The position numbers and the translations under genes were made by a program. A model generated the notes under the pieces. It searched no databases, was not told the DNA's origin, and was given only the letters and a program-made list of their open reading frames with translations. From Hyphomicrobium_A sp963812795 (GTDB lineage: Bacteria; Pseudomonadota; Alphaproteobacteria; Rhizobiales; Hyphomicrobiaceae), in the NCBI GenBank assembly GCA_963812795.1, contig CAWEWG010000017.1, forward strand, positions 1 through 64,000: a DNA stretch of 64,000 bases. Direction: 5' to 3'. Positions 43,271-50,788 of the stretch are shown one piece after another (position 1 is the first letter of the stretch; each line of letters opens with the position of its first letter).

Positions 43271-43484
43271 AGATGTCCGCTTCTACATTTTGAGCGGACT
43301 ACAGCCGTCAAGAAGAACTTCCGCTCCTGGCCCAAAGCTGAAAGTTCGCAGCGACGCGGTCGATGTCCGCTTCTGACCCCAAGCTGACGTACGGCGCTTG
43401 AACATACAATGTCCGCTTTTGGCCCAAAGCGGACGTTCGCAGCGACTTGTGTCTATGTCCGCTTCTGACCCAAAGCGGACGCTG
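43271..43484. repeat. GTCCGC/GCGGAC family, cluster of about five units
   Basis: Successive units: GATGTCCGCTTCTACATTTTG with AGCGGAC; CTTCCGCTCCTGGCCC with AAAGCTGAAAGT; GATGTCCGCTTCTGACCCC with AAGCTGACGT; AATGTCCGCTTTTGGCCC with AAAGCGGACGTT; and TATGTCCGCTTCTGACCC with AAAGCGGACGCT. The GCAGCGAC linker appears between units. The last two are perfectly paired palindromes. Confidence 0.6.
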
Positions 43485-43505
43485 TTAGCTAACATGCGGA
43501 TCCCC

Positions 43506-43568
43506 AAAAAAACCGCCAGGACCGAATTCCGTCGAACGCAATACGAGCAGTTCGGATCGGTCCTGGCG
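43506..43568 (-). terminator. Intrinsic terminator on the minus strand, possible sRNA end
   Basis: Perfect 12-bp arms CGCCAGGACCGA (43514-43525) and TCGGTCCTGGCG (43557-43568) enclose 31 nt. On the minus strand the hairpin is followed by a run of seven T (43506-43512). No protein gene ends here in that direction, so it may terminate a small RNA transcribed leftward from the 43.6-44.0 kb gap. Confidence 0.45.
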
Positions 43569-43720
43569 TAACCGCGCAATTGGGAGCGCGCGGTCGAGCG
43601 CTGTATGTGCGTGAGCTCGAAGCTAGCCCATCCCCGATACGGGGGAGGCCTGCAGGGAGTGAACGTCCGAACCTGGTGTAGACGCGCTCGAGTGGCGGGG
43701 CGAGGGAGACGCGCAACCAC
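43506..43720 (-). ncRNA. Candidate small RNA ending at the terminator hairpin
   Basis: Upstream of the strong minus-strand terminator, the sequence has a second hairpin (CCCCCGTATCGGGG at about 43630-43645) and a further GC stem. No open frame of protein-like composition is present. The 5' end and promoter were not determined. This is inferred only from a terminator without a gene; a decayed coding gene or mobile-element end is the alternative. Confidence 0.25.
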
Positions 43721-44064
43721 GCGTCGAAAGGCAGATCCGCCGCGGATAACGCGCTAATTCAACTGGACATTGAAATTCTGAGCCAAATTCGCAGTCCTTA
43801 AACTGGCTTGCTCGGGTGAAGCATGCGCCGCATCCCGAGATCTCCCCCTAATCGGGTCGACGTCTCGCAGTTGAGATCCATGCCTCAGGATCACGACTTC
43901 TCGTCGCTTAATCCAGGCTTCTTGCAAGTCTAGATTCCTGTCGACTCCCTATTGGGACAAACCGCCCATCGCCCGTTTGGCCGACACGGTGCGCTGAGCG
44001 TCAGCGCCGACGAAGGTCAGCGCGCCATCGCGTGTTCCTCGGCGCATTTAAGCAGACGACGTCG

Positions 44065-44089
44065 CATGGGGCTAGAAAATGGGGCTAGA
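44065..44089 (+). repeat. 25-bp subterminal repeat, right copy
   Basis: Identical to 2157-2181 and in the same orientation, 33 bp inside the right att repeat. As at the left end, the two TGGGGCTAGA units are in tandem. Likely the right-end counterpart of an integrase arm-site pair. Confidence 0.55.
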
Positions 44090-44127
44090 GCCCGTTTTCA
44101 TATCGTTGAAATATAAGGAGTTTTCGT

Positions 44128-44204
<77 letters not shown>

Positions 44205-44464
44205 TCACCTAACGAGCCTCCAAGCCAGGCAAAGTAGCCAAGTCTGCAGGAGGCAGCCGTCGCGCTAGGAAGCGCCGACGACAAAAGCCGCCCGTCACCG
44301 AGCGGCTTCGATGGCGCGGTATAACACAAATCCCGCGCCTGTGAAGCCCACCGTCCCCAACCTCCGCAACCTTTGTCTCGCTTTGACGTTTTGGCGGGTG
44401 AGGCCGGGCAGCGCAGCCATGGAAATGGGCCTCGGCGCGGTCGTTTTCAACGAGGCAACGGCGG

Positions 44465-45020
44465 ATGTTCGATCCCGACAACACGACCCTTTCGGAGGGC
44501 GTCATCGCCGCCCGCTTGTTGCTCGCCGTCGCCCTCGGCGCCGTGATCGGTTTCGAGCGCGAGCAGATGGCGCGCCCAGCCGGCCTGCGCACCCACATGC
44601 TGACGGCGCTGGCGGCGGCGCTGTTCACCATCATCACCATGGAGATCCACGCGGGCGTGCTGCGCGAAGTCGGCCGGCCAGAACACTGATCCGATCCGCG
44701 TCATCGAGGCGGTGACGGCGGGCGTCGCCTTCCTTGCAGCGGGCGCCATCTTCCGCTCGCAGGGCGACGTGAAGGGACTGACGACGGGTGCGGGCATGTG
44801 GCTGGCCGGCGCCATCGGCGTCGCCTGCGGCGTCGGTTACGGCATCCTTGCCGTGATGGCGACCGTCTTCGCCGCCATCATTCTCGTCGCCGTGCGCTGG
44901 CTGGAGACCTACGCCGGGCGGAAGGACGGCCGCTCCTCGCGACTCGAAGTGAGCCGTCAGGTCGCCGCCGTCGTCGCGGCGGCGGTGGCTTCGCTCTTAT
45001 GCGTCGTGCGGATGAAGTAG
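44465..45020 (+). pseudogene. MgtC/SapB family membrane protein (frameshifted)
   Basis: From ATG 44465 the frame reads LLLAVALGAVIGFEREQMAR and PAGLRTHMLTALAAALFTII, the MgtC signature with the ERE and GLRTH motifs. Near 44685 it shifts by one. The continued frame reads NTDPIRVIEAVTAGVAFLAA, GAIFRSQ and GLTTGAGMWLAGAIGVACG, and stops at 45020. Joined length is about 185 aa with five membrane helices. MgtC proteins act in Mg2+ limitation and acid or virulence adaptation. One indel in a conserved chromosomal gene suggests a sequence error. Its 3' end overlaps the convergent LAB_N gene. Confidence 0.8.
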
Positions 45021-45310
45021 ATGTTGCGGCTGTAGATGATGAGGCCCATCGCCTGCCCGAGCATGAACACCGGGTCGAGGCGGTAGATGGCATAGGCGAG
45101 CAGCATGGCGCCGCCGAACAGGCTGAAATACCAGAACGTCTCAGGCACGATGGAGCGGCGCGCGCGCTCGCTGGCGATCCACTGCACGATGAAGCGCATG
45201 GAGAACATGAGCTGGGCGAGGAAGCCGACGCCGAGCCAGGCCTTCTCGGTGACCGGCGTCGACGCCCACCATTGGGCGAACAGCGCAACGAGGTTGTGCA
45301 GATGATCCAT
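44957..45310 (-). CDS. Lipid-A-disaccharide synthase N-terminal-like (LAB_N) membrane protein
   Basis: A 117-aa protein with three membrane helices and the LAB_N signatures KAWLGVGFLAQLMFSMRFIV, QWIASERARRSIVP, FWYFSLFGGAMLLAYAIYR, DPVFMLGQ and YSRNIYFI. Such stand-alone domains usually sit beside polyprenyl-phosphate glycosyltransferases and ArnT-like enzymes and are thought to help modify lipid A or other envelope glycolipids. The GT2 gene on the same strand starts 800 bp upstream and ends 34 bp before it, so the two form an operon. Confidence 0.85.
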   Translation of the reverse strand: MDHLHNLVALFAQWWASTPVTEKAWLGVGFLAQLMFSMRFIVQWIASERARRSIVPETFWYFSLFGGAMLLAYAIYRLDPVFMLGQAMGLIIYSRNIYFIRTTHKSEATAAATTAAT

Positions 45311-45343
45311 GGTGTGTGCCCCGATGCGAATGTTTGGCGATGA

Positions 45344-46156
45344 TCAGCTTTTGTCGCCGGCGCTTGCCCGCGCGCTGTCGTCGTTCACCGGCTTCAGCCG
45401 CATGGCGATGTCGGTCACGGGATGCGTCTCCGGATGCCGGTCAACGATGCGCGGCACCTTCGTGCGCCGCCTGAGCCACGTGACGCCGACGAGGTCGTAG
45501 AGACCGACGAGCGCCCGATTGAGGTTGTTGTACTTCGAGATCCCCGCCAACCGCGGACGGTCGTTGACCGGGACGTAGGCGACCTCGTAACCGTACGTCT
45601 GAAACAACGCCGGCATGTAGCGGTGCATACTGGTGAAAAACGGCAGTCGCAAGAACACTTCGCGCCAGTAGACCTTGATGCCGCAGCCGGTATCGGGGCA
45701 GTCGTCCTTCAAGACGGAATCGCGGATCCAGTTGGCCGAGCGCGAGGCCCACCGCTTCGATCCGGTGTCCTTGCGATCCTTGCGCCAGCCGTTGACCAAG
45801 GCCGGGCCGCTCTGCCCCGGCAGGGCGATGATTTCCAACAATCGCGGAATATCGCGCGGGTCGTTCTGCCCGTCGCCGTCCATGGTGGCGATAATGGGGC
45901 TCGTGGCCGCCAGCACACCCGAGCGCAGGGCGCAGCTCTGCCCGCTGCGGCGTTCATGCCGCAGGTAGCGCAACCCGGGGTATTTGCCGGAATCGATGAG
46001 TGCCTTGATCTCGACGGGCGTGCTGTCGTCGCTGGCGTCGTCGACAACGATCAGCTCGGCGAGGCGCTGGCTGGGCACGGCCGCGTAGGTCTCTTCGACC
46101 AGGCGCCCGATGTTGCCGGCCTCGTTCAAGGCGGGAATTACGACGGTGACGCGCAT
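45344..46156 (-). CDS. GT2 polyprenyl-phosphate glycosyltransferase (DPM1-like)
   Basis: A 270-aa GT-A fold enzyme. ATG 46156 (MRVTVVIPALNEAGNI) is chosen because the fold begins there and AGGGG lies nearby; the open frame continues upstream without meaning. LIVVDDASDDST holds the nucleotide-binding acid pair and ATMDGDGQNDP the DxD metal site. CGIKVYWREVFLRLPFF and the lack of C-terminal membrane helices resemble soluble dolichol/polyprenyl-phosphate mannosyltransferases. It likely charges a polyprenyl phosphate with a sugar used by the ArnT-like enzyme at 46771-48261. Confidence 0.85.
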   Translation of the reverse strand: MRVTVVIPALNEAGNIGRLVEETYAAVPSQRLAELIVVDDASDDSTPVEIKALIDSGKYPGLRYLRHERRSGQSCALRSGVLAATSPIIATMDGDGQNDPRDIPRLLEIIALPGQSGPALVNGWRKDRKDTGSKRWASRSANWIRDSVLKDDCPDTGCGIKVYWREVFLRLPFFTSMHRYMPALFQTYGYEVAYVPVNDRPRLAGISKYNNLNRALVGLYDLVGVTWLRRRTKVPRIVDRHPETHPVTDIAMRLKPVNDDSARASAGDKS

Positions 46157-46308
46157 CAAGCACCCCTGTCCCTCAGGACTCGCCGCGACGCCCCTAGATA
46201 CTCCGTAAGTGGCCGTAATGATACCAGTCTTCAGCGCGGTCTTCCAAGCTAGTAAATGCCGTGCCGAAGCCGCCGCACCGCAAGAGCACGAGGCAGATCC
46301 GGGCAGCC

Positions 46309-46632
46309 ATGAACAAGGCAATTTTGCTGGCCGCAGTGATATTGGGTCCGAGCGCGATCGTTGCAGCGCTGGGCGTGGGCGCGCAGATCCACGAGGAGCG
46401 CAGCTTCGCTGCACGCTGCAGCTCAATCGCTGCCGGCGCGGAGATCGGCGAGGTGCGGACCAGGGCCGGGGCCTTTCCAGGCTATGCATTAAGGGAATTG
46501 GCCCCGACCGAATGGAGCGGGCCGATGACCGTCATTGCCCCGACAGCCCCCGTCTGGCCGGCGTCGGCCTGCACAGTGCGGCACAATGGCAGCCAGGTGC
46601 TCTCTGCCAGCTACGATCCCTGGTACGAGTAA
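46309..46632 (+). CDS. Small exported hypothetical protein
   Basis: A 107-aa protein starting MNKAILLAAVILGPSAIVAA, a signal peptide or N-terminal anchor. The mature part has two cysteines (AARCSSIAAG and ASACTVRHNG) and GYALRELAPTEWSGP. A GTG at 46261 would add a basic leader, but the ATG gives a standard signal sequence. It is divergent from the GT2 gene. Function unknown. Confidence 0.55.
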   Translation: MNKAILLAAVILGPSAIVAALGVGAQIHEERSFAARCSSIAAGAEIGEVRTRAGAFPGYALRELAPTEWSGPMTVIAPTAPVWPASACTVRHNGSQVLSASYDPWYE

Positions 46633-46770
46633 CACCCCATCCTTGCGACGCTGCTAGCGCCGCCTCCAAGGCGGCGGCATCTTCACGCCGCTCTCCCAAC
46701 CTAGTAAATGACGCGGCGGCCGTTGCGCCGAGCTTCCCTTGCAACAAGCACACTTGCAGAGTGCGCGCGC

Positions 46771-48261
46771 ATGTCAGTCTCTCCCGGCCCCGGCACGAGC
46801 AGCCGCGACGTCAACTGGTTCTCGGTGCTCCTGGCGGGCCTCGCCGCGCTTTTGTGCTTGCGCGTCGTCGCGCTGTACACGAACGGCACCGATCTGTTCT
46901 TCGACGAGGCGCAGTACTGGGCGTGGAGCGAGGATCCGGCGCTGGGGTATTTCTCCAAGCCGCCGCTCATCGCCTGGATCATCGGTGCGGCGACGACGGC
47001 GTGCGGTGCCGGCGAAGCGTGCGTGCGTCTGCCTTCGCCGCTTTTGCATACGGCAACGGCGCTCACCGTGTTCTGGCTCGGCCGGCGCCTCTATGACGCG
47101 CGTATCGGCGCGCTCAGCGCCTTGGCCTTCGCCACGCTGCCGGGCGTCTCGCTTTCCGCCGGGCTGATTTCCACCGACGTGCCGCTGCTGCTGTGCTGGG
47201 CGCTGGCTCTCGTCGGCTTCTCGGCGCTGATCGAGACCGACGACGTGTGGCCGGCGCTACTGCTCGGCGCCGCCTTCGGGGCCGGTCTCAACGCCAAGTA
47301 CGCCATGGTGTGGTTCATCCCGTGCGCCGCCGTGTACCTGCTGCTGACCCCCGAGCGGCGCCGGGTACTGCGCGAATGGCGGCTCTATGTGGCGCTGGCC
47401 ATCGGTCTATTGATGATCGCGCCGAACCTCGCCTGGAACTACAGCCACAGCTTCGCGACCCTGTCGCACACGGCCGCCAACGCCAACTGGGGTGGCTCCA
47501 TGCTCCACCCGGGCAAGGCGCTGGAGTTCTTCGGCGCGCAGTTCGGCGTCTTTGGCCCGATCCTGTTCGGCGCCTTCCTCGTCATCGTCTGGCGATGGCG
47601 CAGCGCGCGCCCGCCCGAGGCCGACCGGCTGCTGCTGGCGTTCTCGGTGCCGATCATCGCCGTCATTCTGGTGCAGGCGTTTCTATCGCGCGCGCACGCC
47701 AACTGGGCCGCCACCGCCTACGTCGCCGCAACCGTGCTGGTCATCGCCAACATGGTGCGCGATGGCGCCTGGGGCTGGCTGAAGGCCTCCTTCATCGTAC
47801 ACGCCGTCATGCTGGCGCTGATCGTGTTCGGCACCGCGACCGCCGGGCAGGTGCCGCTGCCGCTGAAGACCGATCCGTTCGCGCGCACGCTGGGATGGCA
47901 CGATCTGGCGGAGGCGACGCGCGCCGAGCTGACAAAGGCGGCTGCCGCCGGCAAGCCGTATGCAGCGGTGCTGTCAGATGACCGTTCGGTGACCGCCGAG
48001 CTGCTCTACTACCTGCGCGATGAGCCGACGCCCATCCTTGCCTGGCGCCCGGGGGCGCCGCACGATCACTTCGAGATGACGCGGCCGTTCACCGCCGCGA
48101 CGCCGTCTCCGGTGCTCCTCGTGCGCGTCGACGATGAACCGCCGCCTGCCCTCAAATCGTTCGCCAGCGCTGATAAGGTCGGCGACCGCATGCTGCCCGC
48201 CGGCGACAACGCGCAACGGCATGTGACGTTCTACGCCCTCGCGGGGTACAAGGGCCAATGA
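46771..48261 (+). CDS. ArnT-like GT39/GT83 membrane glycosyltransferase
   Basis: A 496-aa protein from ATG 46771 (an in-frame upstream start exists at 46708). The family motif is GTDLFFDEAQYWAWSED, with the catalytic acidic residues, followed by GYFSKPPLIAWIIG. About ten transmembrane helices span residues 15-370 (LFFDE loop periplasmic), and a periplasmic C-terminal domain follows (LLYYLRDEPTPILAWRPG). It should transfer a sugar from a polyprenyl phosphate donor to lipid A or another envelope acceptor, partnering the divergent GT2 and LAB_N genes. Its stop overlaps the pabBC start by 4 nt. Confidence 0.85.
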   Translation: MSVSPGPGTSSRDVNWFSVLLAGLAALLCLRVVALYTNGTDLFFDEAQYWAWSEDPALGYFSKPPLIAWIIGAATTACGAGEACVRLPSPLLHTATALTVFWLGRRLYDARIGALSALAFATLPGVSLSAGLISTDVPLLLCWALALVGFSALIETDDVWPALLLGAAFGAGLNAKYAMVWFIPCAAVYLLLTPERRRVLREWRLYVALAIGLLMIAPNLAWNYSHSFATLSHTAANANWGGSMLHPGKALEFFGAQFGVFGPILFGAFLVIVWRWRSARPPEADRLLLAFSVPIIAVILVQAFLSRAHANWAATAYVAATVLVIANMVRDGAWGWLKASFIVHAVMLALIVFGTATAGQVPLPLKTDPFARTLGWHDLAEATRAELTKAAAAGKPYAAVLSDDRSVTAELLYYLRDEPTPILAWRPGAPHDHFEMTRPFTAATPSPVLLVRVDDEPPPALKSFASADKVGDRMLPAGDNAQRHVTFYALAGYKGQ

Positions 48262-50111
48262 TGGCAGCCGACCGCAGGCGCGAGGGGCCCGAGCTTCCGA
48301 CCGAAGAGGCAGCGGCGCTCTCCGAGACGTTCGTCCTGCTCGACAACAACTCGGGCTCGGGGCCGCCGTCGCTGTTGTTCTCCGAGCCGCAGGACATCAT
48401 CGCCGCGTGGACGCCGGAGGAAGTGCCGGCCGCGTTGAAGCGCATCGAGGACGGCGTCGCCTCCGGGCTGCACGCCGCCGGCTTCTTCGCCTACGAGCTC
48501 GGCTACGTGCTGGAGCCGAAGCTTTCCGCGCTCATGCCGGAAAAGCGCAACGTCCCGCTTTTGTGGATCGGCCTCTACAAGGCGCCGGCCGAAATGACGA
48601 GCGCCGAGGTCGAGCACTGGCTGGCGACGCACACGCGCTCGGGCGACTTCTCCTTCACCGACGTCAAGCTGAGCTGGAACGAGGCGCAATATCTCGAGCG
48701 CTTCGCCGAGGTGATCGAGAAAATCCGCGCCGGCGACATTTACCAGCTCAACCTCACGTTCAAGGCGCGCTTCAAGCTCGCCGGCTCGCCGCTGACGTTC
48801 TTCCTCGACCTGCGCCAGAAGCAGCGCGTCGCCTATGGCGGCATCGTCGATACGGGCGAGGTGACGGTGCTGTCGGCGTCGCCGGAGCTGTTCATCGAGC
48901 AGGACGGCCGCACGGTGTTCACGCGGCCGATGAAGGGAACGGCGCCGCGCGCCGGCACGCTGGAAGCCGACGCCGTGGCCCGCAAGCAGTTGGCGGAGGA
49001 CGTCAAGCAGCGCGCCGAGAATCTGATGATCGTCGATCTGATGCGCAACGACATCGGGCGCATCGCCGAGATCGGCAGCGTCGACGTCACCGACCTGTTC
49101 ACCGTCGAGACCTACAAGACGCTGCACCAGATGACGTCCGGCGTGCGCGCCACGCTGAAAAAGGGTGTCGACACGGCGGAGCTGCTGCGCGGCATCTTCC
49201 CGCCCGGCTCCATCGTCGGCGCCCCCAAGATCCGCGCCCAGGAGCTGATCCGCCAGCTCGAATCCGAGCCGCGCGGTGTCTACTGCGGCGCCATCGGCTA
49301 CATCTCGCCCGGCGGCCGGTCGCTGTTCAACGTGGCGATCCGCACCGCCGTCATCTTCCGCAACGCCGACGGCGAGATGGGCATTGGCTCGGGCGTCGTC
49401 TTCGATAGCCAGGGCCCGAAGGAATATGCCGAGTGCCTGTTGAAGATGAAATTCCTCACCGATCCGGTGAAGCGCTTCGAGCTGATCGAGACGATGCTGT
49501 TCGACAAGGCTGCGGGCGGCTTGGTGCTGCTCGAGCGTCACATCGAGCGGCTGGCGACGTCGGCGCGCTACTTTGCCTACGTCTACGACGAGGTCCGCGT
49601 GCGCCAGGCTCTGCAGGATGCCGTCGCCGGTAAGGATGGCCGCTTGCGCGTGCGCCTGCTGCTCGCCGAGGACGGAAAGCTGACGGTAGCGACGACTCCG
49701 CTGCCGCCTGCCGATCCCAACGCGACGATGCGCTTTGCCGTCTCGTCATCGCGCGTCGACAGCGCCGACCTTTTCCTGTTCCACAAGACGACGCGGCGCG
49801 AGCTCTACGATCGCGAGTGGCAGGAATATGCCGACCGCCTCGGCACCGACGAGGTCATCTATCTCAACGAGCGCGGCGAGCTTGCCGAGGGCAGCCGCAC
49901 CACGATCTTCATCGAGCGGGACGGCAAGCTGCTGACGCCGCAGCTCGGCGCCGGGTTGCTGCCAGGTACGCTGCGGGCGGAGTTGCTGGCTGAAGGGAAG
50001 GTCGAGGAAGCCGTGCTGACGCTCGCCGATCTTCAATCGGCCGACGCGATCTATCTCGGCAATTCGGTGCGCGGCCTGGTGGCTGCAACACGCATCGATG
50101 CCGCAAAGTAG
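48258..50111 (+). CDS. pabBC: Fused aminodeoxychorismate synthase component I / 4-amino-4-deoxychorismate lyase
   Basis: A 617-aa bifunctional enzyme for p-aminobenzoate, the folate precursor. The first 365 residues are the chorismate-binding PabB domain: ISPEL-like VLSASPELFIEQDG, TRPMKGTAPRAG, LMIVDLMRNDIGRI, FPPGSIVGAPKIRA and the GIGSGVVFDS end. Residues about 380-615 are a class IV PLP aminotransferase fold acting as lyase: FELIETMLFD, LLERHIERLATSARYF, EVIYLNERGELAEGSRTT and GLLPGTLRAELL. Cytoplasmic. Glutaminase PabA is not in the window. Coupled by a 4-nt overlap to the ArnT-like gene. Confidence 0.93.
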   Translation: MMAADRRREGPELPTEEAAALSETFVLLDNNSGSGPPSLLFSEPQDIIAAWTPEEVPAALKRIEDGVASGLHAAGFFAYELGYVLEPKLSALMPEKRNVPLLWIGLYKAPAEMTSAEVEHWLATHTRSGDFSFTDVKLSWNEAQYLERFAEVIEKIRAGDIYQLNLTFKARFKLAGSPLTFFLDLRQKQRVAYGGIVDTGEVTVLSASPELFIEQDGRTVFTRPMKGTAPRAGTLEADAVARKQLAEDVKQRAENLMIVDLMRNDIGRIAEIGSVDVTDLFTVETYKTLHQMTSGVRATLKKGVDTAELLRGIFPPGSIVGAPKIRAQELIRQLESEPRGVYCGAIGYISPGGRSLFNVAIRTAVIFRNADGEMGIGSGVVFDSQGPKEYAECLLKMKFLTDPVKRFELIETMLFDKAAGGLVLLERHIERLATSARYFAYVYDEVRVRQALQDAVAGKDGRLRVRLLLAEDGKLTVATTPLPPADPNATMRFAVSSSRVDSADLFLFHKTTRRELYDREWQEYADRLGTDEVIYLNERGELAEGSRTTIFIERDGKLLTPQLGAGLLPGTLRAELLAEGKVEEAVLTLADLQSADAIYLGNSVRGLVAATRIDAAK

Positions 50112-50137
50112 CCGCCGCAGACGTCCCGCGGCGGATC

Positions 50138-50326
50138 TTATTTGATAGCCGTTTCTTCCGAGGCGACGGTACCTACCTTGAGGTTGTCGCCAACGGCTCC
50201 TCCGAACATTGCGGCCAGCAAGAACGCAAACGCCGCCACCGTCAGCACCGCGGCGATGATGATCTCGCGCGAGGAACGGCGCATGCGGTCGGCGTATGAT
50301 TTAAATTGATCAAGTTTCCATTTCAT
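50138..50326 (-). CDS. Small single-pass membrane protein
   Basis: A 62-aa protein from ATG 50326 (MKWKLDQFKSYADRMRRSS), with a basic cytoplasmic start, one helix (EIIIAAVLTVAAFAFLLAAMF) and a short exported tail. The frame extends upstream to 50395, but that part is Cys/Trp-rich and unlikely. No family recognised. It converges on pabBC. Confidence 0.5.
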   Translation of the reverse strand: MKWKLDQFKSYADRMRRSSREIIIAAVLTVAAFAFLLAAMFGGAVGDNLKVGTVASEETAIK

Positions 50327-50431
50327 GGCGCGAGAGTTCGTCCATCGAACACACCAACACCAGAGCGCTGGATGCCGCGCGACAGAAACGCACACAAAAC
50401 GGCTTATGCTAGTTAGGTTCTAAGGACGGTT

Positions 50432-50608
50432 CTAAAGACCGCGCATGATGCAGCCGAAGACAAGGATAATCTGCGCCAGCAGCAGGGCCCAGAATTCGTT
50501 GCCGGTGATGAACGGAACCTGCGCCCCGAAGAACTTAATGATCAGAACGGTAACCGTCAGAATGACGGACAGCATGAACGTCACGATGCCAGGCGCTTTG
50601 AGTCCCAT
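50432..50608 (-). CDS. Small two-helix membrane protein
   Basis: A 58-aa protein, ATG 50608 (MGLKAPGIVTFMLSVILTVT) with GGGGAG about 8 bases before it. Two hydrophobic helices (IVTFMLSVILTVTVLIIKFF; FWALLLAQIILVFGCIM) are separated by a short polar turn. Such proteins are common in Hyphomicrobiales; role unknown. Confidence 0.6.
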   Translation of the reverse strand: MGLKAPGIVTFMLSVILTVTVLIIKFFGAQVPFITGNEFWALLLAQIILVFGCIMRGL

Positions 50609-50788
50609 CGTCTCTACTCCCCTCGATGCCGTGCGATTTGTCGCCATGCGATCCGCTTAACGCCTCGCAAGGCGCTCCCCTGAGCCGACGCCGATTTGGC
50701 TGGCCCCCGTCGGCTTATAGCAGGGGCAACTCGGTCTGGCACTCTGATGCCCGGATGTACTGGGGATGGTTGGGGAATTGCCGGCCGG

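Larger units (their letters stand above)
43191..44127. other. Right-end intergenic region of the island
   Basis: No protein gene was recognised. It carries the largest cluster of GTCCGC/GCGGAC repeats (43271-43484), a minus-strand terminator-like hairpin (43506-43568), an inverted copy of the 11.5-kb hairpin repeat (43627-43650) and the right 25-bp subterminal repeat. The open frames on the minus strand here are repeat translations. Confidence 0.5.

Noticed and set aside
43506..43568. tmRNA, RNase P RNA or SRP RNA at the terminator hairpin
   Set aside because: None of the conserved cores of these RNAs could be recognised upstream of the hairpin; only a generic sRNA candidate is supported.
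43283..43720. 145-codon minus-strand ORF near the right island end
   Set aside because: Most of it is translated GTCCGC repeat units, whose peptide pattern recurs in other gaps as artefactual ORFs.
44285..44308. Hairpin AGCCGC/GCGGCT between the tRNA and MgtC
   Set aside because: Short stem with only T4 on the minus strand and no gene to terminate in that direction; too weak to call.
48231..49541. 436-codon minus-strand frame over pabBC
   Set aside because: Antisense shadow; the plus strand carries all PabB and PabC motifs and coupled starts.
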